The notes beneath the pieces are model-generated. The model was not told where the DNA came from. It was given only the letters and a program-made list of their open reading frames with translations, and made no database searches. From contig CM041781.1 in NCBI GenBank assembly GCA_023374045.1, positions 143,708,982 through 143,772,981 on the forward strand: DNA of 64,000 nt, in the 5' to 3' direction. Made by a program: the position numbers and the translations under genes. The DNA is from Limonium bicolor. Its lineage: Eukaryota > Streptophyta > Magnoliopsida > Caryophyllales > Plumbaginaceae. Below are positions 56,106 to 64,000 of the stretch, in pieces. Positions within the stretch are counted from its first letter, which is position 1. Every line of letters starts with the position of its first letter.

Positions 56106-57834
56106 TGTTATACCCAAAATTTCAACCCCCCGGAGGAGAGTCTCTTCTAATAGGCTAGTAGTGAGGGTTCCCAGATCGATCGGCACATTTCAGAGTGCTA
56201 GGGACAGCTTAGTCATCTCCAGGGCCATTTTCGTAATTTTTCAAGGCCCCTAAGCCCCCTACAGGCTTTCTCTCTCCTCCAAATAAGGGTCAAATCAATT
56301 CAAAATGCTTTGAAATTTTTACCCAAGATGGAGGATGACATTTTAAGCATAATGGCGTTGGAATTTTGATTTTTCGAATTTCCAATAATTTTCTAGCAAT
56401 TTCTGATTGAATCTACGAGAAATTGAATTTAAAAATATTCCAATATCCAAAAAATTCGATTCCACTTTAGAAAAATCAGAAATATCATCCTTTACCCATG
56501 TGTGAAATTTCATAATCAAATTCCTTTTGGAAGCCCTTGAGCTAAAACGTCGGTAAATCTCGGTTTTTACCGGATTTTTCTATCTTTAAAGAGGTCTATA
56601 TAAGGAACCTTATCCCATGATCAAAGAAGAAGCTCAAGAACCCTAGACTCTCAAAGAAGGCAGCCGTCTCTCTCTCTCCACGTTTTGAACCCCAGAGCCA
56701 CGATCAAACACCGAAATCTCACCAAAATCAACACCAAAACACATTTTTCAACTCCCACAACATCATCCATCATCAAACCCCACCAAAACAGCACCAAAAC
56801 GTGAAGAACATCAAGAACAGCAAGGAGTCAGAAGCTGGGTTCGAAGTTCTTCTGGATCCGCCATCAACGAGGCCTCCGAAGAATCCCGACGTGAAGAATC
56901 CTCCTAAATTCGAAGGTAAAACAGGTTGCAATTCTACTTTTCTAACTCTCCACGACCTTATTAACTCTCTGTCAAATTTTGGGTTCAAACTAACCTTTTT
57001 ACGCTTCTGTATTGCTAATTACTTTTGTTTCTGCCTTGTTACTTGTTCGCCAAGTTTCGTACATAATTCGACTTCAAACTGCAAACTTTCAATCACTAAC
57101 GTTGTACACTTTCAGGCTACACACAATAAATTTGAGCTCAAAACACCTCGGGAACCTTCTAAAACCCCTGTCCGTGGGTGGTCCGGACCCGGACCTATGG
57201 TCCGGGACCTCGGACGTTGTCCGAGACCACGGACACCCACGGACGGCGGCGGGATTTTAAAATTCAAAATTTAGGTTTTTAATGATGTCCGGGCCCACGG
57301 ACATCCTGTCCGTGGCCCCGGACTTTGCAAATTTTTGTTTTCCTTTAATTTCGACTTTTGTATATTTAGGTTAACTGGGTCCGTGGTCTCGGACGTTAGG
57401 TCCGTGGCTACGGACGTAAGCAAAATTTGACCTAATTCTGCCTCCGAAACCCTAGTTTAGGTAGCTTTTAATTTCACTTTATTTCTCTCAAAAAATGCTA
57501 AAAAAAAAAAAAACAGAAGCTCGCGCACTTAGGTTAAAACGACTCGTAATAAGCCGTAATAAACTAAGTAGAGGAAAAACGACCTAGGGGTAATGAAAGT
57601 AATTGAACCCTAATAAGTCGAATATCAAGCCCCCGAACCCGAACTCTCCTTTCCTAATTTATCTAGGTTAAAATTAGGTGGCGACTCATAATAGGTTCCA
57701 GTGAGCTAGCTTAGGTTTTAATAATTATTGTTATATGACATAGTTATTAATCTTAGGCTATAAGTGGACCTAAAACCCAATCAGATCCCAATCAGCTTTA
57801 TCAACATAGGATAGGGTTTAAAACGAGGCTCACA
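56106..57834 (+). repeat. 3' LTR of E
   Basis: 1,729 bp copy of 48776-50527 with the same TATA box, leader ORF, splice-like sites and palindromes, followed by the CACCT target duplication. Most differences from the 5' LTR are small deletions here. Confidence 0.93.
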
Positions 57835-57839
57835 CACCT

Positions 57840-58340
57840 CTTCAACCAAGCCAGTATGAGAGACTAGCGAATGGAGAGAGTGTGCTCGGCGACTCAATGC
57901 GTCAGCTACCACATTTGCCTTACCCTCTTTATACTGTAGATTAATTTCGTAGTCGTTTAAAAACTCAACCCACCTTCTTTGCCTCATGTTCAACTCCTTC
58001 TGAGTAACAAGTACTTTAAACTTTTGTGGTCAGAATAAATTATCACATTACCCCCATACAAATAATGTCGCCATATCTTCAATGCGAAGACAATGGCACC
58101 CAGTTCTAGATCATGGGTGGGGTAGTTCTTTTCACGCTTCTTCAGCTGTCGGGAGGCGTATGCTACGACCTTCCGTGTTGCATCAACACACAACCCATAC
58201 CTCTGCCTGATGCGTCGCAATAGACCTCAAAACCATCTGGACCGTCTGGTATAGTCAGGACTGGTGCAGATGTCAGAGCATCCTTGAGACTCTAGAAAGA
58301 ACTCTCACAGTCGACTATCACTCGAATGGTGCATCCTTCT
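57840..58340 (-). pseudogene. Tek-D RNase H (broken)
   Basis: Minus strand. [46 protein letters not shown] and [11 protein letters not shown] are recognisable. The tryptophan codon is followed by RHYLYG, whereas Tek-B has a stop. Frameshifts near 58000, 58220 and 58320 split it. It ends where E is inserted. Confidence 0.85.
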
Positions 58341-59136
58341 TCACAAGGAAGTCATCGGCTTCGAGACACTGGAGAAGTCCTTCACAAACCTCCTATATAA
58401 CTGCCAGACCGAGGAAGCTCCTAATATGGTAACTGTCATCGGCCTAGGCCAGGTGCGCACTGCCTCAATCTTTGCCGGATCAACAGCGATCCCGGCCTCA
58501 GAAATCACATGACCAAGAAAGGATACTTGGTTCAGCCAAAACTCACACTTTGAAAACTTAGCATATAACTGATTCTTCCTCAATGTTTGTAACACATTTC
58601 TCAGGTGGCTTTCATGCTCACCTCTCGATTTCGAGTACACAAGAATATCGTCGATGAAGACTACTACTGACTTGTCCAACTGATCTTGGAACAAGCGATT
58701 CATTAAGTCCATGAACTTTGCTGTGCATTGGATAAACCAAACGGCATAACCGTAAACTCATAGTGTCCATATCTAGTTCTGAATGCTGTCTTCTAAATGT
58801 CTCGTCACGAATAGCAATCTGATGGTATCCGGATCGTAGATCTATCTGGGAGCTCTGATGCTCCTCTCACTGGTCGAATAAATCGTCGATGCGTGGTAAA
58901 GGGTAACGGTTCTTCACCGTAACTGCATTCAGCTCTCGATAGTCAATACACAGGCGGAGACTACCGTCCTTCTTCTTCACGAAGAGGACCGGCGCTCCCC
59001 ATGGTGAAACGCTAGGCGAATAAATCCCTTGTTGAGTAGGTCTCTCAGCTGCTCCTTGAGCTCTGTCATTTCTGCTGGAGCCATACGATAGGGCGCCTTC
59101 GCAATTGGTCCGGTGCCCGAACCAAATCAATTTCAA
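58341..59136 (-). pseudogene. Tek-D reverse transcriptase (broken)
   Basis: Minus strand. The N-terminal part has [31 protein letters not shown] and [11 protein letters not shown]. After indels near 58730-58870 comes [20 protein letters not shown] with DDILVYSKS, the uninterrupted YxDD-type active site (FIDD). This shows the empty site of the J insertion in Tek-B. FLGHVIS follows, then a damaged [10 protein letters not shown] segment. Confidence 0.88.
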
Positions 59137-59785
59137 CTCAACTCAACTTCCCGTGCTGGCGGCATGCCCGGCAGTTCCTTAGGAAATACATCAGGAAACT
59201 CCGACACTACCGGCACATCTGGGCTAAACTCTGGATCTCTCTCTATGTCCTGGACATAGCAGAGGTATACATCATTCCCTCGTCGTAGTTCACGATACAT
59301 AGCCATGGCGGTGATGATCTGAGTCGAAGGCTCCCTGGGCCTCTGGCGGTATGATATAGTAACCCCAGACGTACTCCGAAGAAGCAGACGATGTTCGGCA
59401 CACAGGATTCTGCCCTTTGTACCCCTCCAACCAGTTCATCCCGACAATCACATCAAACCAAGTCCGTCGAACTCTATCAAGTCGATCGGAAACTCTTCAC
59501 CTCTGATTCGCACAACAACATCTCAGTGGTAGCGGGTACACCTGATCCGCTCTTCGACGGGAGTGACTAGGAAGTCTGGCATCTCATCACCGTCTAACCC
59601 CAGCCTCTCGTAAAGGATAGCGAAATAAATGTATGTGAGGCTCCAAAGTCGAACAAGATCGAAGCGTCCACGCCATTGACTGGAAAGGTACCGGTGAGGA
59701 TCGTGCCACTCTTGCCGGCTTCTGCCTCATTGCAGACACTCAGTGTACCTCCCGTTCCGAGTGCACAGCCTAATTCATTGGCAAA
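59137..59785 (-). pseudogene. Tek-D protease and linker to RT (broken)
   Basis: Minus strand from the putative intron-3 acceptor (ATTAG|TTTGCC at 59786/59785): FANELGCALGTGG-like start, GTILTGTFPVNGVDASILFD, then the protease site damaged around 59630 (SGASHTFI partly deleted). The region of VIVGMNWLE and the [14 protein letters not shown] entry to RT can be followed at nucleotide level, with several one-base indels. Confidence 0.75.
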
Positions 59786-60843
59786 CTAATAAGTATTGGG
59801 TAACAACACGGTTGATATACTTCAAGAACTCCACTTTATTTTCATTAACACACTCTTCTTACTAACACATTTGTTGGTTTACACTGTTGACATAACTAAC
59901 ACATATATAACATCCTTAACATACACTGGCTTAACACATTACAGAATTACACAGGCTTTAAAACTGTCTGAAGGTTAAATTCAAACGTCCGGGTTTCATG
60001 TGTGTGGCGTTGATGACTGCCGCCGGTGCGGTATTCAGTTTGATCTTTCTGATGCCATGATATATCATCCTTGACTGCCCACCCATGATTAACACATCTC
60101 CTGATTTCAGTACTAACTTCTTTGCGAGATCAACACGCTTCTGCTCGCCATAATAAACACTGCGGTATCACCAATGGACCTAGACACCACGGGTACTCTC
60201 CTTACTTAGAGACTCGGGTGACTCATCCTTACCTTGGTGTAAACCCAATCGTCCACCTTTCTGGTAGAAGTTCACAATGCATAAATCTGCTTTAACACTT
60301 GGAATTGAATCCGTTTCAACTTGCTGAGCAATTCCCACGGCGTGGTTAACAACCGCAAGGAACTCCTCAGGTATCATCGGTATAATTGCTCCGTCTTCAG
60401 CTCGCACTTCTTGATATGCCTTGGTGTAAGGATTCCAGTCCTTACCCATGCACATCATCTTCAATTTTATTCTTGATCCATTCGGATATTCGGGTGTGTA
60501 GAATCCTCCGGGTGTTGCCCCCAGTTCATTGCATCGTCTGATGATGTGGATTTGTGCTTCCGGTGTCAGGTATCTATTTAAGAGTATCATACTGTCTGGA
60601 TAACCTGACATTGCTCCATTGGAAAGTCGGTGATGTTGATGGTGGTTTCTTCAGGGTTCGGTGTGGGTTGGGATTGGATAACAAATATTGAAGGCTCCTT
60701 TAAGTTTAGAATTATCTAATTAGGTGACTTCACACTATACTTTAATTCTTTACTCACATGGTAGTACACTTGGACTCACTAACACACACATGCATGAAAT
60801 GCGGTATGCAATCACTTATTCCACTCAATAGTTTAGGCGGTAC
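59786..60843 (-). other. Putative intron 3 of Tek-D, containing AlkB
   Basis: Minus strand, donor GACCAG|GTACCG (60844/60843) and acceptor CTTATTAG|TTTGCC. The length (1,058 bp) and the position of AlkB inside match Tek-B. Non-coding flanks are conserved with Tek-B. Confidence 0.55.
59958..60619 (-). pseudogene. AlkB-like dioxygenase in Tek-D (broken, iron site mutated)
   Basis: Minus strand, 662 bp against 663 in Tek-B, stop at 59958-59960. The protein is about 95% identical to the Tek-B one by eye. A one-base loss near 60590 puts the original ATG (60619) out of frame; the long frame then begins MSGYPDS at 60611. The HxD motif reads HQGK, so the second iron ligand is lost (D130 to G). A frameshift near 60190 breaks the second half, but SRMIYHGI and GRLNLTFRQF are still readable. 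It could not be an active dioxygenase. Confidence 0.9.
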
Positions 60844-61180
60844 CTGGTCTAGTAGAGGGCCCTGGCGCCTCAAACCGGGCCACCACATGCAGGTGGCCTT
60901 GCTAGTCCCGACCCCTTCCCCTTCTGGAATCAGTGCTCCTCTGATCTGTGGGTGGCTGGTTAGCCGTCTTCGGGCCATCGATAGTCGTTGTGGCCTTACC
61001 CTTCCACTGCCCCTTAGGCTTGTTGACTCTGCTGTTGGGGTTCCGGTAACACTCGTAGTCACGGTGACCCCACTTCTCGCAGTAACGACACTGCACGTCA
61101 TTTCCTTTGCAGTCCTTGTCGGGGTGGTCTCCGTTATACACTTACAGTAGTAGTGCGCTCCGGTCCAGAACCCGTGCTAG
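60844..61180 (-). pseudogene. Tek-D gag exon 3: zinc knuckles
   Basis: Minus strand. The first knuckle is damaged (CKVYNGDHPDKDC lacks the second Cys). The second is intact: CRYCEKWGHRDYEC. A basic Pro/Gln tail (NKPKGQWKGKATT) follows. A one-base deletion near 60902 shifts the frame before LRRQGPLLDQ and the donor site. Confidence 0.8.
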
Positions 61181-61262
61181 CTGCTATCACATACACAATC
61201 AATACTTACTTCATAACTTAACAACATACACTTCAACTTGTCACACATGATTAAATAATTAC
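61181..61262 (-). other. Putative intron 2 of Tek-D gag
   Basis: Minus strand, GTAATTATTTAATC...GTGATAGCAG, 82 bp, same ends as 16248-16330. Confidence 0.55.
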
Positions 61263-61496
61263 CCTTAGGCGGGTAAGAGCGTAGGGGTTTCGCCGCGTAT
61301 GCATATGTGAGCTTCAGTGGCTCCTCAGCTGTGGTGGTTTGGGCTTGGCCCTTGTCACCCTGGTGCTGACTCTTCTGGGGTTGGGGATAAGGCTTCTTCT
61401 TCTTCTTTCCTCCCCCGTACCCCTGGGGACTCTGGCCCTCGCTCGTGGCCTTACGCTTGTGCGCATTCTCCTCGTCCCTCAGTTGGATGGTAATCT
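61263..61496 (-). pseudogene. Tek-D gag exon 2, truncated by F
   Basis: Minus strand. Reads KITIQLRDEENAHKRKATSE..., GGGKKKKKPYPQPQKSQ, and SYPPK before the donor site. It is open across this segment and gives the reference frame for Tek-B exon 2. Element F begins at 61497, so the capsid core lies outside the window. Confidence 0.75.
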
Positions 61497-62859
61497 TGAT
61501 AAGTCTGAAATATAGAGCCTTTTAAGGGTTTAATTTGCTGATAATTCATATTGGTTTGGCTAATATTTCTCATGTATCATGTGTTTTTCTAATGATTTAT
61601 GTTTAGATAAGAATTGATGTATTTTATGTATCAAATGCAGGTAAAAGTCATAGAATTGCATTCTTCACTTCACAAGCTTCGCAACGCAACAAACGGGGAG
61701 CAAAACGGAGTCCAAACGAAGAATATACGCCCGAAACAAGTTTCACTCGTCAGGATACTGACATGTCCGAACTTTGATGATCGGACAGAGGTCGAAACTT
61801 CCTGAAAATTTGTCCTAACATGCGTCCGAACTTCCAAGTTCGGACGCCGCGTACAGAATTCGAAAATATGTAGTTTTAAGAGTTAAAAATGCCTATTTTT
61901 GTTATAAAAAGTCACCGAGGGTTGGGAGAACAGATGGATTCACGCCGGATGCCTCAGATGAGGCTCTCACGCCACGCCTCACCTCCCTCCATCACCATCG
62001 ATCAACACCATCCCCATCACCATCTTCAACCTTGCGCCAGGAAATCTCCGAGTCTGGATAACTACTCAATTTGGGAGTTTTTCTTTCCTTAGATGAATTC
62101 TATTTCGATTGTATTCACTTGCTTCTTTGATATGTCTGGCTAGTAGGGATTAACTCTGGGGTAGGGTTGTTCATGATGAATACAATTTAGTTAGGATTTC
62201 TGCAATTTGATTATGGGATTGTAATGGATTGTTTCTAGGTTAATGCTAATCATTCATCTTCTCTATTAAACTTACGCATTTATAGAGTTGTTTTGCGAAT
62301 CCTATTAGGATCAGATAAGGTGATTAATAGGAAGTTCGAATTAACCTGGAGATTTGGGGAAAGATTAGTCGGATAGATAATTTTTCCTGCAAATGCTTAT
62401 AATTCTTCGCGCGTAACCCGCCTATATGTGTTTTGCCAACTTCTAGATTAGAGTTGACATGTTCTGATAGGTGAGCTCTTCCTTTAACCAAGATTTAGGA
62501 TCGAAGAGAGCTTAAGAATTGGCCTTCCCGTTTCTCATAATTGAATTGTAGGTTTACTAGAGCTATCCAGCAACGAACAGTCCGAACCCGGAGTCCCACT
62601 CATTCTATCAACCTTAATATTTACTTTCATTAATCGTTCACTAGCTTTGATTTGCATTCTCAATTCAGTTACAAAAACAATTCACAACCCCCTAAATTTC
62701 AGTTTTCTTAGGACTTAGGCTTATTCAAGTCTCGTGGTTCGATACCTGGTTGCTCTTCTATACTATAGTGACCGGGATTTTTGCAACCCAACAGGCTTTT
62801 CGTTTATTAATTCCTAGGTTTATCAATTTAGTTTTAGTAGAACAATTTACCTGTTTGCA
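61497..62859 (+). repeat. 5' LTR of F
   Basis: 1,363 bp, TGATAAGTCTG...CTGTTTGCA. It contains two GTCCGAAC palindromes (61763-61787 and 61823-61846); the second is a perfect 11-bp stem, CGTCCGAACTT / AAGTTCGGACG. No gene; small frames at 61614 and 61889 are unsupported. Confidence 0.8.
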
Positions 62860-62862
62860 AAA

Positions 62863-62880
62863 TGGCGCCGTTGCCGAGGA
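62863..62880 (+). promoter_or_regulatory. Primer-binding site, tRNA-Asp type (F)
   Basis: TGGCGCCGTTGCCGAGGA, one mismatch from the Ath site, 3 nt after the LTR. Confidence 0.78.
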
Positions 62881-63616
62881 CTTGACTTTGTCTAGTCCTT
62901 AGACTTGGTTGTCGATTGTTTTTATTTATTTGGTTCATTTTAGTTTTACTTTTAGTTCATTTCTTTTTTATTTTTTTTATTTTATTTTAGTTTCGTTTGT
63001 CTATTATATTTGTTTTTATTTTATTTTATTTTATTTTGTTTGGTTAATTTTGTTTTACTTTGAGTTCATTTTATTTTTAGTTATTTATTTTAGTTTCAAG
63101 TTTATTATATTTTATTTCTTTTTTTATTTAGTTATAATTTTAATTTGGTGATTCTTAGTTTGGTTTTTTATTTTATTTTGTCTTGTTTTGTTTATTTGTT
63201 TTTTAAATTTTATTTAGTTTTATTTAGTTTTATTTTATGGTTAGTTTATTGTGTTTCTAGTTATCTTGAATTCTTTTATTTGATAGTTTGTCAGTTTTTA
63301 TTTGTTTTTTTACTTAGTTTTTTTTATCTTGTTTCATTTTTTGTTATTTTCTTTATTTATTACTCTGTTTTATTCTTAGTTTATTTTGTTTTTCGTTATT
63401 TAAATATTATTTTTATTTTATGTTATTTTATTTGACTCTATTTATATTCTATTGTTAGTTTATTTTGTTTTAGCTATTTCGTCATTTTTTAGTTTACTTC
63501 TTGTTTTATTTTAGTTCCAATTTGAATTGTGTGGATGTTCAATTGTTTTTATTTTATTTTATTTTATTTTCGCCTTTTAGTTTACTTTGTTTTTAATTTT
63601 CTAACTACTTTTGATA
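62881..63616 (+). repeat. T-rich low-complexity leader of F
   Basis: About 700 bp composed almost wholly of TTTTA/TTTAG/TTTGT words (for example TTTTATTTTATTTTATTTTG). The open frames here encode only Phe/Tyr/Leu-rich strings and are composition artefacts. Confidence 0.85.
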
Positions 63617-64000
63617 ATGGCACAATGGAGCCTCAATGGTGGTCATGTTTATTTTGTTGGTGCTAGTTCTTCCCAGGCTTCGAATTCCATGTTGGAGCAG
63701 ATGGCTACTGACCAGGCACGATTGAAAACCACATTGAGCAGTATGGTGAAGATGCTAGAGCAGCTAACTATAGGACATACACCTATTCAGACAATGGAGC
63801 AGGTGTCTTCTGGTTCTAATGACCTTTATCACTGCAGTGTGAGGGTAATCACGAGTTCAAAGATTGCCCCAAAATTGAAGAGATGAGGCGGATTGAGGAG
63901 CAATTCGAACAAGAATCATTTTATTCACAGGATATTTATTGCTCGTATTGTGGGGGACCTCATGAGATCGATGACTGTCTCGAATTTCAAGAGCAATTGT
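63617..64000 (+). pseudogene. F gag, 5' part (frameshifted, runs off window)
   Basis: ATG 63617, MAQWSLNGGHVYFVG, then a helical segment (MLEQMATDQARLKTTLSSMV). A one-base gap near 63835 separates YHC from CEGNHEFKDC; corrected, this is a C-x2-C-x3-H-x4-C zinc knuckle. A second knuckle, CSYCGGPHEIDDC, is intact near 63938. It looks like a Gag nucleocapsid with two knuckles and no visible capsid core before them, so it may be a shortened gag. Confidence 0.65.

Larger units (their letters stand above)
48776..57834 (+). mobile_element. E: Tat/Ogre-type element with gag only
   Basis: 9,059 bp with LTRs 48776-50527 and 56106-57834, perfect 5-bp target duplication CACCT (48771-48775 and 57835-57839), an Arg-type primer site, one gag gene, and a polypurine tract. 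No protease, RT, RNase H or integrase can be seen; about 3.1 kb after gag is non-coding and rich in tandem repeats. It is therefore non-autonomous and would depend on a related Tat element. It sits in the RNase H/integrase boundary of Tek-D. The LTRs are close to identical apart from small deletions, so it is among the younger insertions. Confidence 0.92.
61497..64000 (+). mobile_element. F: Asp-primed Ty3/gypsy element, 5' part only
   Basis: LTR 61497-62859, primer site at 62863, T-rich leader, then gag running off the window. Inserted in Tek-D gag after AATCT (61492-61496), the likely left target duplication. The primer type and TGATAAG start suggest the Athila group, but no pol is visible to confirm this. 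Confidence 0.75.

Noticed and set aside
60758..61150. 130-codon open frame on the plus strand
   Set aside because: It is the antisense shadow of the Tek-D gag zinc-knuckle exon.
62909..63435. Two Phe/Tyr/Leu-rich frames resembling membrane proteins
   Set aside because: They arise from T-rich low-complexity DNA; hydrophobicity is a composition effect.
1..64000. Endogenous pararetrovirus, LINE or DNA transposon sequence
   Set aside because: All recognisable coding belongs to LTR retrotransposons; I saw no movement protein, LINE endonuclease, transposase or terminal inverted repeat pair.

Overview
This window is intergenic heterochromatin from a flowering plant, probably a eudicot with a large, repeat-rich genome. 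I found no host gene, tRNA or rRNA. Nearly all of it is nested LTR retrotransposons of the Ty3/gypsy superfamily. The evidence is plant-type primer-binding sites (initiator-Met, Asp and Arg tRNAs), polypurine tracts, TG...CA long terminal repeats, 5-bp target-site duplications, and recognisable gag, protease, RT, RNase H, integrase and chromodomain sequences. The species cannot be told from what I see.

Labels used. Tek-B, Tek-C and Tek-D are three chromoviruses resembling the Tekay/Del lineage, with long LTRs of about 3.8 kb. J, G, H and I are isolated LTRs of related elements. Ath is an Athila-like element, E a Tat/Ogre-type element, and F an Asp-primed element cut by the right edge.

Layout. 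1-3344 is the 3' half of a Tek-B internal region. 3345-14994 is a Tek-B LTR split by Ath (4861-12676). 14995-25259 is a full Tek-B internal region (gag, AlkB, pol), whose RT is split by antisense solo LTR J (18827-22716). 25260-29103 is the last Tek-B LTR. 29104-31073 is part of antisense LTR G. 31074-37560 is the old, decayed Tek-C. 37561-38696 is part of LTR H. From 38697 to the right edge lies Tek-D on the minus strand, carrying three later insertions: solo LTR I (39434-43939), E (48776-57834) and F (61497 onward). Insertion order can be read as C > G > B > J, then Ath, and C > H > D > I, E and F.

The unusual system is an AlkB-type 2-oxoglutarate/Fe(II) dioxygenase carried by the Tek elements, always between the Gag zinc knuckles and the protease. 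It is a complete 220-codon ORF in Tek-B (16884-17546), a near-identical broken copy in Tek-D (59958-60619, minus), and a divergent decayed copy in Tek-C (31452-31853). In Tek-B and Tek-D the reading frames around it make sense only if gag is interrupted by spliceosomal-type introns, with AlkB inside the last one. Splicing across the whole intron joins Gag to Pol in frame. Splicing to an AG at 16898 would join Gag to AlkB in frame. An element that may erase methyl marks on nucleic acid, with splicing selecting Gag-Pol or Gag-AlkB, is the main hypothesis from this window.

A second theme is structured GC-rich islands in otherwise AT-rich LTRs. Three Tek LTR subfamilies each carry four three-armed inverted-repeat units spaced about 70-73 bp. 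The arm sequences differ between subfamilies but pairing is kept. Related GTCCG/CGGAC palindromes occur in LTRs of E and F, and a GGCGG-type array occurs in Ath. Most open frames are broken by stops and small indels, and some of these may be assembly error.
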